This document shows, one piece after another, positions 1 through 10,909 of a stretch of DNA of 64,000 bases. The notes below the pieces were generated by a model, which ran no database searches, had not been told where the DNA came from, and saw only the letters and a program-made list of their open reading frames with translations. The stretch is from Gelatoporia subvermispora B. Taxonomy: Eukaryota; Basidiomycota; Agaricomycetes; Polyporales; Gelatoporiaceae. Numbering within the stretch: the stretch's first letter is position 1; each line of letters begins with the position of its first letter. Position numbers and translations under genes: made by a program. The stretch lies in NCBI GenBank assembly GCA_000320605.2, contig KB445796.1, positions 1,407,124 through 1,471,123 on the forward strand, given 5' to 3'.

Positions 1-1884
1 CAGTAGTAACTTTCAACGCATGTCCGCCGCATAACTTCCTGCACAACCTAGCTACTCTGGACTACTTCCCTGGAATGACCTGCACTGACAGCAACACGGT
101 CGGTGCTACTTGACTGGGATCTCGTCTCGACCATACAATGAATCTTCACTCAGCAGCTAAGTGCCCCTGGCATGGTGCCAGGTGGACTGTAATCGGCTCA
201 AGTAGATACTGGCACCTGTATCCATTCAATGCCTATGCGTGCCTTGTGAGAGAGCAGTACCTTTCTGTGCATCTTGTAAAGACCCCTCTGTACATCATCA
301 TTGTTGAATGTTGGATGTCCCCCACCTCACCAAGATTCACGCGACGAGACTTTGATCATCCTAGTGAACAGCCTCTGCGTCGATCACCATGCACAATCCG
401 ATTATTGCACGCCATGTCGTGCGGCGTCCGCATCGACACATCGACACCGACTTGCTGTACTCTCAGTCTGGACCTGGTCGATATTTATATCACTTCCGGC
501 CCTGCCTCTCGTACTCCCAGGCAACTATTTTTAGCCCGTGGATCACTCAACCAGCTGCGGACAGCGCATTCGAAATAGCGGCTGGCTTCCTCCGTGTCTT
601 TGTCTATCACCCATCACCTGGTAATCACCCTCCGCGCCCACGTCAACTCGGCCGCGAACCCCGGAACGTCTACGTGGGCAATGCCTGCCGGCACCGTCTT
701 TTGTCTAGTCTGTCGATCGAGAAACGGAAGCTCTCCACCGCCCCCTCTTGCGCCTCCGTCATGCTTCATATGCGCTCTGAGCTCGCCCATACGTATGATC
801 ACGGAGCACTCAATCTGCCCGGCGCACCATCGGGCATTAACCTCACCTGTCGTTTCACGCAGATCAGCATGGAACGCGATGCATGGATCCCCGCTGCAGC
901 AGGACAATGGGAGAAGCCCCTCCATTTGGAATCTGAACGATCCGGGACAGGGAAGCGCATCTGGAATGGCATTGGTGGCTGCCCCGACACTGGTCTTCTC
1001 CGCATGGCTATCGAACGCCTGATATGCTACACGGCAACGCTCGGCTCTGACTTGGGCGCAAACTGCGCTCCATTGCCTCGTCGATAGTCGTACACCTGGT
1101 GACCCACTGTACGAGACAGATTTGACTAATTGCTTGCGCGGGCGCCAGAATTCGCGAAGGGGTCGTGCTGGCGGCAAGGCTTGCGGAGTCTAGTTACCGA
1201 GCGCCGGGCTGTCCGAGGCTGTGGGCAAATCTTCACAACAATGTGGGCTCCTAGGACTCAGGCGCTCAGATAGGCAAGATTCTAGCTCGGGCTCCAACGT
1301 GGCGATGTCGACGAGGGGAGATAGACCTGGAAAGCAAGGAGGGGCGCGCATCGCGGACAACGCCTCAACCGGGGCCTTTCTCCGCGAGTCCAACCCTGCG
1401 GATGCGCGGGCCAAATAATCTGACAGCGACTTCTTGGAGAAAGGTGTTCTGCGGGGCGTTTCCCCGCACAGGAACGACCGAATGAACAAATGTTCAACAC
1501 ACGGCCGAACGTCTTCGCTGTCGCGCGAGGAATGGTACGTACGCGCCCGTCCACCCCCATCCGGTGCCCACCGTAAGTGATCGAGAGATGCTGGGAAGCA
1601 GAAGCCACCACACGGTTCTTCCTCAGTGCCCGCGCACCCTCCCCTCCCGCGCATGCGCGGGTTCCCGCCGAAATGAACACACCCAGGCAGCGCAATCGCC
1701 ATCCGCGCGCGAAGATCAGCATGGCCCGGGCGAGCCTACTGCTCCCTCATCGCGCGCGATATGGTCCCCCCGCCATATATTCGGGCATCTCGACCGCTCG
1801 TCACATCCACGCTGCACCCATCTACTCCCCTCCCTTCGCCATTCACCCTCCCTTGCCGCCTCGTTCCCCTAACACGGCCGCAGT
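1..1884. other. No supported gene; upstream region
   Basis: Several open frames longer than 150 codons lie here on both strands between about 390 and 1870. They overlap one another in a GC-rich stretch, none gives a recognisable domain, and no consistent splice structure joins them. The last ~300 bases should hold the promoter and 5' leader of the SLATT gene that starts at 1885; a TATA-like ATATAT lies about 110 bases upstream of its ATG. A lineage-specific gene here cannot be excluded. Confidence 0.5.
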
Positions 1885-3543
1885 ATGGACACCGACCCCG
1901 CGGCCAGCTCCTCGCGCCCCGCGAAGCCCGAGCGCGGCCTGCCACCGCCGCCCGCGCAAGACACGCCCGAACCAGGCCCGAGCCGCGCGAACACCGCGCC
2001 GCAGCCCGTCATCTCGAGGAAACCCCCGCCGTCGAGCATCCTGCGCTCACCAACGTCCCCCGCGTTGACAACGAGTCCCAGCCCCACCTCCCCGGCGCTA
2101 AGCACACCGTCCGGCAGCACGCCTATAGCTCTGAGCTATTCCTTCCCCCAGATGCAGGTGCAATCGCCCTCAGAGATGCCAGGCCTCGTCGTGCAGCCGC
2201 CGCCAATGATCGCAATGACGGGCCCGAGCAGCCAGGAGTCGCAGTCGCAGTCGGACAGCGCGGAACGCGAGGGCCGGCTGCGCGTGCGGTATGACGAGTA
2301 CAGCGTGCCCGAACAGGGGCGGGGGCGGGGGCGGGATAGGCATAGGGACAGGGATAGGGACAGGGATAGGGAGCGGTTCGGGGAGCAGTCCCCGACGCTG
2401 CAGCCCATGCCCCACGTGCTCCCGCGCCACCCGGACGAGCTGCGCGCGCCGCTCGAGCGCAACCTCGGCTTCACCGGCCACCCCTCTGGCACACAGCACG
2501 CGCGGCAGCCCTCGACGTACCTCACCAGCCCGCCCGTGCGCCCCACGTCGCGTGCGGGCAGTCACCACAAGCGGGGCTCGACGTTTTCGTTGCATAGTGC
2601 GAGGGGCGGGGATGGCGAGCCGCCTGCGCGAGAAGGGCTATTACGGAGGCAGTCGTCGATGGTAGACTGGATCGTGCCCCAGGCGCCGCAGCCGCCTCCG
2701 GGGCTGATCTCGCGGGCCGGGAGCTTCCAGATCGTTGAGGTGCGTCGCGCTCTTTGCCACTGTCATTGTGTGTGACTGAGGGGCGCCGGTGTGTTGTGCG
2801 TAGCCGCGAGAGAGGTCGATCATGGAGCGTCTGCAGCCGACGTTACTGCACGCGTATGAGGAACTGGGAAAGGCAAGGCGAAAGGGTGAGTGTGCGCTTC
2901 AAGCGGTGACCCTCGTGAGAGCCGTTGCTGACGCTGTGCAATTGGGCAGCGAAGCTCACGGGATACGCGATCAATTCTGCGATCGGGATCGAAGTCGTCC
3001 TCGGCGCGCTTACGACGGGCATCGCAGCGTCGACCAGCGGGCACGAGGTGTGTTATTCTCTGAACATCGCTGTGCGATCTCGCTGACCACTGTGCACCGC
3101 AGACCACAACGGTGATCGCAATCCTTGGTGGGCTCTCAACTCTCGCGGCCTCGTATCTCGCGCGTGCGCGAGGATCAGGCCAACCCGATTCGAGCATCCT
3201 GCTCTGCCGCGACCTCGAGAATTACATTCGTGACCTCGAGGGCTTCATGCTCGACCACGGCACCGTGCTCGGGCCTGAGTACGACATCATGATCGCGCAC
3301 TACCGCAAGCGCTTCGAGGAGGTGCTCGGCAATGCGCCACAGGATGGCAAGCCCCGTGCCGCCGCCGCCGCCGGCGGCCAGCAGCGTGCCCGACAGTCCG
3401 GTGTCGCAACCGCCCCTGCAATGGAGGAAGTGAAGATCATAGACCCTGCGGATCTAGTCAGGCTCGCGATGCCGCAGCCTGTGAAGCAGAATGGGTCTGC
3501 AATGCCAGAGGAAATCCTTGTACAGGGAGTTGCGCGCGGCTAG
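1885..3543 (+). CDS. Fungal SLATT-domain two-TM protein
   Basis: Four exons (1885-2739, 2804-2885, 2950-3047, 3103-3543) join in frame to 491 residues. The first ~285 residues are low-complexity, rich in Pro and Ser, with an Arg-Asp run encoded by a G-rich tract. The rest matches the fungal SLATT family: two hydrophobic helices, one around GIEVVLGALTTGIAAS and one around AILGGLSTLAASYLARARG, followed by a charged helical region with LENYIRDLEGFMLDHG. In prokaryotes SLATT proteins are two-TM, presumably pore-forming effectors tied to nucleotide-signalling defence; the fungal role is not established. A C-terminal Ala/Gly-rich tail ends at TAG. The start is the first ATG after an upstream GC-rich leader. 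Family assignment is by pattern recognition; function is unknown. Confidence 0.8.
2316..2378 (+). repeat. G-run tract encoding Arg-Gly/Arg-Asp repeats
   Basis: Four G-runs of four or five in quick succession are followed by a GGGACAGGGATA-type short repeat. The stretch lies in the first exon of the SLATT gene and stays in frame, encoding alternating Arg-Gly then Arg-Asp. The spacing of G-runs fits G-quadruplex-forming sequence. Confidence 0.7.
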
Positions 3544-5109
3544 CCTTCCCGCCTGTCCGGCTGTCGATCGGACGTTGCTCTGGAACTGGAGGAATACGGG
3601 CGGGGGACTGTGTCTTATCTGGGAGTTTACTTGCACCTGCTGACGCCGCTCCCTCGGCCCAGGATGTCTTGCGCATCTCTTAGGACTTCCGATCTCATCC
3701 GGGCCTAGGTAATAATACCACTGATGGGCGCGATCTGGCTTTATGAAGTATCATTGCTGTACTATGAATAATCGGCGAAGGACTGCTGATTGAATTTGGT
3801 CTGTATCTGGCTCGCGACGATACTACTGTCGCCTGGTAGCGTGACTGCACTTTGCGAAGCTGCGGCTGCTATGGAGTTACTCCTGAGAGACAGCTCGCTT
3901 CGACTGTCCGCGATCGAGACATGATCGGGATAAGAAGCATGCTTGGTTTAGGCGCTGGAAATGGCACGGGATGACTCTGTCCACCTCGGCCGTCCGTTCC
4001 ACCAGCTACACGAAGCAGGTATTCACACCCGAGATATCTGACCCTCTATCAACTGCTCTGTGCTGTAGAGCAGCAGATCGGTGGATCATCCTAGTAGTCG
4101 TGCTGTATCACGATGATGTAACGAAAAGGAGCGAAATGCTCGTTCAAGCTTGTCCCAATCAGTGTAATCTCATGCATTGAATACACTGGCTTGCCCTTGG
4201 TCTGTGCGTGCAATTTTCCCAAATGACAGGATTCCCGTGTTGGAAGCGAGATAGCGGTGGAACTGTATCGTATTGCACTCTATTGCAAACCCGTGACGTA
4301 CTGGGCTGCGTCCAGACCACATCAAAGGTGTGCATTAGCAGACATGCCGTGCATTATTACCTCGATGAACGTCACTTTACCACGCACATCACCGTATGTT
4401 TGCACGCATTTGAGATGATGACATCCTGCTTCTATTCCTTTTCGACATCAAGTCTCTTAAGGCTAATTCCCTGCATCCGCACGTGGCAGGCAAATACACA
4501 CCGCGAGCAATTGACCAATTCAACAACAGCGAGGCCCAAGCGTGCACAAAATGAGGCCTCGTTGAGGCTGTTGATTAGATCTGTCGGAGGATGACACCTA
4601 GGAGTAATGTAGCAGGAAGGGATTTTAGTCTTCCGACCGCCTGCATCCAGCCGGAGACTACTGTCGATTCAGTTTCTTTCACTCGGTCTGCTCAAAGTGC
4701 CTCCGGATCACCGTGTTCTCACAGCACGTAATTCGGAAAGCTGCATGATACTACTCACCTAGATTATGCAAATTAAAGCATTTACCAAAATCCGTCGTTG
4801 TGATACTGAGGTAGCCAGACTTGCGCATCTCTGTCATAAGTGCCCGGGGTCCCGGAATCAGGTTCCCAGCAAGTCGAATGTTAACGAGGATTCCTTCAAC
4901 AGCCCTGTGGGACCCACGCCCATTACTAGGTCGGGTGACAAAATGACAGGTACCACCGGAATATTACGCCTGCAGGGATCCCGTGCGTCGGTCCAGATCA
5001 TACATAGGAAAAATGGGTATCAGCCCCATCTATAGGGACGCGCAAGATCAGTGCCATAGACATCTCACAACGCCCTAGATTTCGGGGCCGTCGTAAGGAC
5101 AAGGGCCGC
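3544..5109. other. Gene-poor spacer
   Basis: I see no gene here. Open frames are short (under 130 codons), without recognisable motifs or matching splice sites. Base composition is lower in GC than the coding neighbours. It runs from the SLATT gene to the degenerate GPI1 copy. Confidence 0.5.
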
Positions 5110-6445
5110 CGCCGTCGATAACTCCGCGTACCTTGCGCATTGGATATAAGGCATAAAAGACTACTGTCAAAGTGTCTGTCCATGCCCACACTGCAGTGCA
5201 TATTTGCTGGTCGACACCATAATCCCACGACTTGAGGCGCACCCGTAGGATATTGTATCGTTTACCGGTGCAGAAACATGCCTCAGAAATAAGACGCAGA
5301 TCGCAACGCCGATAATTACATCGTTCAGGACCAACCAGACGCAATTGTAAAACCTGTAGATGTGTACCTTACACAATGTCAACGTATGGATCTGCCCCAC
5401 TTGACGTAGCGACAGATGTCCTGGGCAGTAACGTATTGCTTCTGTTTCTGCCACAGCTTTGTGATATCAGTGAATACAAATTGTGCTTGTTCAAAGCGAA
5501 CATCGAACTGTTCGGTTGAATCGATGTCTAAACATGATACAGATTAATTGCTAGGAGATACGTATACACATCTATGGCGAAGAACTCCCTCGGCAAGCGT
5601 GGAAAGTGAGACAGAATTTAGAGCAGACCGGCCAGTAGGGGAGGTATTTCGGAAGTTAATAATCGCATCAACTAGATATCTCGATAAATTACGCTGGCAA
5701 GGGGCATGAGTCGAACAAGGCTTTGGATACAAAGTAGCTTTTAAGCTGCAGCAGAACAGATGCATCGAGTGCTAAAGAATTATCGTGCCTAGGTGCCGTG
5801 AAGTCCGCAGAGAAATATGCTGCATTTCTAGCACTTGTCGACAGATCGTGCTGCGGACTCTGTTGAGACGGAAGTATATCCAGCTCGTTGTGGTCTAGCG
5901 CGTAGAATTGCATATTCTCCCTGCGGGGTCGTCTGTACGGAATTGTCAAGCGAGGCTCTAGAGGCTCCTTAGATGCACTGCCAACGTGTGATGCGCTGGT
6001 ACATTACGCACGCTTGGATGGACTGGCATGTTCAGGATATATCGAAATATCAGGCAACTCTATAGCGTCCCTAGAGGGTGTTTCCAGCGTAAAATGGCCT
6101 AGGATCACAGGGTCTTGTAACTCTGGATGGGCGTGCCTGGCAGCTTGCCATTCCTTCGTATGAATAGCACCAAGCATAATCGCGTCCGCTTCATCTCTCT
6201 GTATCAGCGGTAAACGATGGTGTTAATGTCGGGCCAGAAATAACATGAGTCCGCCATACTCACCGACCTACCTGGAGGAGTCCCGCAACGCAGACGAGCG
6301 GAGAAGACCTTCCATAGTAAAATCCGTCCGGGCCAGCAGTGTCAAGGAGCCAAAAGATTGGTACAGATTCGTGCGTCGTCATTATGTATGCACAAGCTGT
6401 GGTTTTAGAGATGGCATGTGTGAATGCTAATAGACCTCAAGTTGG
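5110..6445 (-). pseudogene. Broken inverted copy of GPI1 (PIG-Q)
   Basis: Read on the reverse strand, this matches the intact GPI1 at 10910-13355 closely through its first exons and introns. The N-terminal IFW.LDT segment, the RENMQFYALDH block, FSADFTAPRHDN and FYNCVWLVLNDVIIGVAI are all recognisable. It then jumps at about 5285 directly to GKRYNILRVRLKSWDYG, so roughly 600 bases that encode the conserved membrane core in the other copy are missing. Conserved residues are also lost (PLD to LLD, FCYGW to FYYGR), the first exon's splice context is altered, and homology fades below 5110. I infer a dead, truncated duplicate. The start corresponds to an ATG near 6395. Confidence 0.8.
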
Positions 6446-6675
6446 CATAAGAGTGCTAGTCAAGTTGCAACTTGCCACGGTCCGCACCATTGTTACACAG
6501 ATCGTGTACTTAATTGAACGCCCACAGCCAATGACGGGCGCTTGCGGCGACGCGTCATACACGCGACTCGCAGCTGAGCGCGCTGTCTGGCGCTGGGCAC
6601 ACGTGAAATACCGCGCAAAGGACTGACCCAGCCTCTGCACCACTTTCTCGTTCTCATCCTTCCAGTCCTCTCGTC

Positions 6676-8884
6676 ATGAGCAGGCTCGCAGCCCAACAAT
6701 TGCGCCCCTCTTTCGTCTCAAAAGCCGCCTTTGAGGCCCTCGGCATCGAGTCAGGCGAGGAGAGCGAAGAGGAGCTCGAGTCGACCCCGTCGCCCCAGCC
6801 GGAGAGGTGCGTGCCATTCGTTTGTTCGACCGCGTCTAAAGCCCTGAGTCCCGAGCTGCAGCCCGTCGTCTACTGAGCCGCCGAAACCCTCAAAGTCCGC
6901 CATCAAGAAGGCGAAGGCCGCCGCACGACACGAACGACTGCAGCAGGCGAAAGCGCTGCGAGCTGCGCAGAGGGCGCAGGCCGCCGCTCAAAAGGCCCAG
7001 GCCGCCGAGCCCACTCCTCCGGCGCCAGAGCCTGCTCGCGCTCAGCAGCCCTCGAAGAACCTCTTTGATTCGGTTGAAATCATCGAGCGACCGCGAGATG
7101 AGCCCTCGCTGCCAGCCAGGGCGGCGGCTGCTGCTGAACCGGAGACCCCTGCACCGCCAGCTCCGACAGTGAATGGCACAGCACATCCCGAGACGAAGAA
7201 CAAGGAAGAGGTGTCCCTACCTCCCGCAAATACTGCTGCGTCATCGACTGTTCCTTCCCCTCCGAGTCAACTGGAGACAGTGTCAGAGCGGGAACAAGAG
7301 CCCGCGAAGGAGTCTCCGGCACCGCCGTCGAAAGCAGTCAATGGACATGTGAACGGCAATGCCAAGTCTCAGCCTGAGCCCGCAAAGCAGGAGCAAGACG
7401 GCCAGCAGGGCTCGGAGAAGAAACGCCAGAACATCTTGACGCGGACACTGTGGACGTTCATCATGATTGGTGTCTTCATTCGTGAGTCTTTTCGTGCTGT
7501 GCAATGCTCTAGTTCTTGACTCCGTATGATTTCGAATTCTAGTGCTGCTCCTCATGGGGCATGTATACATGATCGCGTTGGTCATGCTGTGCCAGACCAT
7601 GGTCTACCGTGAGGTCACCTCACTGTTCTCCCTGAAGAAGCGCGGCTCGGGCGAGGAAGTGGCTGGACGTGATCCCTGGAGCAAGACGCTGAACTGGTAC
7701 TTCTTCGCGGTCACGAACTACTTCCTGTACGGGGAGAGCATCATCTACTACTTCAAGGTGAGGCTTCTCTGCGAACATGCCGTGTTCTGGAGTTTAACCC
7801 AAGGCTACGTAGCACGTCGTGTTCTCGGATCCGCAACGCACGCTGTTCGCGATGAACCACCGCATCATCAGCTTCACACTGTACACAATCGGTTTCATGG
7901 GCTTTGTCATGTCGCTCAAGCGCGGCTACCTCAAGCAGCAATTCGGACTCTTCTGCTGGGTGCACATGACCCTGCTTATGATCGTCGTCTCCAGGTCCGT
8001 GCTTCACCTTCTCCCTCGCCTTGTCTACCAACTCACCCCTCCCGCGCAGCCATTTCATTGTGAACAACATCCTCGAAGGACTGATCTGGTTCTGGGTGCC
8101 CGCCTCGCTCGTGATTTGCAACGACGTGTTCGCGTACATCTGGGGAATCACGATCGGGCGCACGCCGCTGATCGCACTGTCTCCCAAGAAAACGGTCGAG
8201 GGCTTTGTTGGCGCGTTCTTCAGCACGCTTGTGTTCGGAGTGCTATGGGGCACGTGGTTCATGCGGTACCAGTACATGATCTGTCCCGTGCAGGACCTCG
8301 GCGTGAGCGCGTGGAGCGGGCTCGTCAAATGCGAGCCGAACCCGGCCTTCGTATGGCGCGAGGCAAACATCTGGCCGCCGGTCAGCACGGCGCTATCGAC
8401 GCTGGTGCGTACCGCTTCCTGAGGTTGTCACGCGACTTAGCTCACCCCCGGTGAATAGCTCGGACGCACCGTCACGACGATCCCGTACGCGCCGTTCCAC
8501 CTCCACCTGTTGTTCATGTCCTGCTTCGCGTCGCTCGTCGCGCCGTTCGGCGGGTTCTTCGCGTCGGGCTTCAAGCGTGCGTTCGGGATTAAGGACTTCG
8601 GGCACAGTATCCCCGGGCACGGCGGCATGACTGACCGCATGGACTGCCAGTGCGTGTTTCCTCCTATTGTACTCATTTGTTACGCCGAGACTGACTCGGG
8701 CGACAGGTTCCTGATGGGCGTGTTCACATACGTCTACTACAGCAGCCTCATCCGGCAGAACCACGTCTCCGTCGGCGAGCTGCTCCAGCAGATTGTCAGC
8801 GGGCTCACCGTCCAGCAGCAGCTCGAGCTCGTCGCGGACCTCAAGCGCTACCTCGAGGGCCAGGGCATCGTCGTCCCTCTGTGA
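6676..8884 (+). CDS. CDS1: Phosphatidate cytidylyltransferase (CDP-DAG synthase)
   Basis: This enzyme converts phosphatidic acid and CTP to CDP-diacylglycerol at the ER, the precursor of phosphatidylinositol and related lipids. Seven exons (6676-6806, 6862-7481, 7543-7757, 7813-7994, 8050-8404, 8459-8649, 8707-8884) join to 623 residues. The C-terminal two-thirds carries multiple membrane helices and the family signature near the end: SGFKRAFGIKDFG followed by IPGHGGMTDRMDC. Also visible are NDVFAYIWGITIGRTPL and SPKKTVEGF. The N-terminal ~250 residues are an Ala/Glu/Pro-rich, probably disordered extension with a Lys/Ala/Arg coiled-coil-like stretch; yeast Cds1 is 457 residues. The promoter is shared with the dead GPI1 copy, and the 3' end converges on the proteasome gene. 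Confidence 0.93.
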
Positions 8885-9297
8885 ACAGCAACGCTCTCAC
8901 GCACGCGAGCAGCCAGTAGCTCGAAAGGGGCGGGCCGGAGGGGCCCGCATACTCGGAGGTATGTATGGCGGGATAGGACATCCTAGTGTTCATGCGCTGG
9001 TTATGATCCGGAGGGATCGTGCGCCTCGCACTCTATGGCTTTCGATATGCTACCAACCTCGGTCTATATATGCTACGTGCCGCAGTTGTCGAACATCTCG
9101 GCAGGCCTAATCACCTCAAAGTAATGTAATGCCCCTCATACCAATGATTACTGTTGATCTTCTCGCGCAACGTTGAGCTTGTGGAGTCGGACACCGAGCA
9201 GTGAGATCGAGTGTGAGTATGCGAGCCTGTGAGCCTGTATGAAAACATTGTATACACCAAGGTCCGAATCCAGTACTACTGCCCCTACGAACACGCC
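8885..9297. other. Convergent 3' spacer, CDS1 / proteasome alpha3
   Basis: This 413-base spacer separates the stop codons of two converging genes. I see no open frame of interest; it should hold both 3' untranslated regions and polyadenylation sites. Confidence 0.6.
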
Positions 9298-10518
9298 CTA
9301 GCGCATCTCCGCGTCCTCGTCCTTCTTGGCGAGCCCGTGCTTCTGGAGAAGCGCGTCCACCTCTGCGGGCTTGTATATCTTCGCCTTCGGCTGCTTCGTC
9401 GCGGTGTCCAGCGTCAGGGTCGCGAACTCCACTGGTCAAGCACCCGCCACGTATCAGCATCGGAGAAATGGAAGAGTGAGGTAGGCAAGACTCACGCTTC
9501 TCGCTGCCAAGCGTCGTGCTGTCCATGGTCTTGCTCATGACACGGAGGACGAGACCGACGGCGTCCTCAACGCCCATATCCTCCCTGTACTCCTGCTTGA
9601 GCAGGCTCTGCGCTGTCCCGCTGTTCGCACCGATGCAGGTCGCCTTCCAGCCACCGTAGTTCCCTGACGGGTCCGAGTGATACAGCTGGAACTGGTAGTG
9701 CGGGTCGAATCCTGCGTACAACAGCGAAACACCGAATGGCCGGAGACCTGTTGATCGGGTCAGTATGTCTTAGTGGAGGGCTAGGTGGTGGGGAGCGCAC
9801 CTCCGTATTGTGTGTAGCCCTGCTTGAGATCACATAGGCGCTGCGCGAGGAGCTCGACGGGAATGTCCTCGTTATAGAGGAAGAGATGCCGCTGCGCTGC
9901 TTGCCGCGCGAAGTTCACAAGCGAGTTCGCGTCTGCTGTGATTCCCGCAACACCTGCGACTACGTTCCTGCACCAACAGTCTCAGCACCTAAGGTGTATA
10001 AACAACAGTGGAAGACGCACGAGTTGAGAAGGAATATCTTCTCGCCACTCCCGCCATACCCGCCCTCCTTTACGCCGGAGAGATCGAGCAGCTTGCCGGT
10101 GACCTTCTTCTCAGCGGCAAGCACAACACCGTCCTTCGCGAGAACGCCAAGAACAGTTCCGGCGTGTGAGATAGCCTCCATCGCATATTCGACTGTTGGG
10201 TGGGTAGGGAGGTCGCGTCAGACATGTTCGCATTGAGGTGTGAATCGGTATGCCGAGATACGCTGCCAGGATTACTCACTTTGGTACAGTCGCCCTGCAG
10301 ACGCAATCTATCAGTAATTGTATAACTCATAGAGAATGAGACGTACCTTCAGGCGAGAAGATGGTCGTGCGGCCTAGAGAAGTACATCGTTAGCTGACCA
10401 TCGCCATAACATAGGTGCCAGTACGCCAAGTCGATCGGGAGACATACTATCGTATCTCCGGGCCTAGATACATTCATTGTTAGGCCCCGCTCGTTAATCA
10501 GGTAGCAGCACATACCAT
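9298..10518 (-). CDS. PRE9: 20S proteasome subunit alpha3
   Basis: An alpha-ring subunit of the 20S proteasome core. Spliced in frame it begins [20 protein letters not shown], the N-terminal signature of alpha subunits. It continues with [19 protein letters not shown], then [34 protein letters not shown], and [11 protein letters not shown], which match yeast Pre9 (alpha3) best among the paralogues. A charged KKDEDAEMR tail ends the protein. The gene has at least seven introns. The first coding exon contains only the ATG (10516-10518), directly followed by a GTATGT donor; the next exon opens at GCC with correct phase. It is transcribed divergently from GPI1. Confidence 0.93.
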
Positions 10519-10909
10519 GGTGTCTTAGATCTTTGAAGGAAGGATTGAAGGGAATAAGCAGGAGAATGTGCGGACTGGGTGTATAGAGGACGTTGACGCG
10601 TCTGCGAGCGTGCGCGTCGCCGGGCATTGCCGAGTGCACTGAGCCGCGCGTCAGATCCAGGCGCGTCCTCCATCGCGTGATAACCGCACTTCCATCGCAG
10701 GTATTTCATGGAAACAAAATGAAAATGAGCAGCCGACGAATGACAATCTGATATCGGTGGTTGTGATATACAGGAACAACATTAGAAAGTGAGTATTTGT
10801 GGTGAGATATTTCAGCCACCAGTGCGTCCGGCGACTAACAAGCGCTGCCAACTTTGAGGTCTATTAGCATGCACGCATACCATCGCTGGAACCACAGCTT
10901 GTGTAGTAC
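10519..10909. promoter_or_regulatory. Divergent promoter, PRE9 / GPI1
   Basis: About 390 bases separate the two start codons, so both promoters and both 5' leaders must lie here. I did not recognise a specific control element. Sequence similarity to the dead GPI1 copy starts only at about 10835, so most of this promoter was not duplicated or has diverged. Confidence 0.55.

Noticed and set aside
389..1177. Overlapping open frames of 140-230 codons on both strands
   Set aside because: Three frames are open over the same GC-rich bases, none has a domain, and no splice structure links them; this is expected by chance at high GC.
2136..2595. Long reverse frames over the SLATT gene's first exon
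   Set aside because: Repetitive Ser-Leu and Pro-Ile runs are the mirror of the Arg-Asp coding repeat; no independent support.
6245..6430. Similar small frames at 6245-6430 (+) and 10835-11056 (-), MSPPYS...EESR
   Set aside because: They are antisense to GPI1 exon 1 in both duplicate copies; their similarity comes from the duplication and not from a shared antisense gene.
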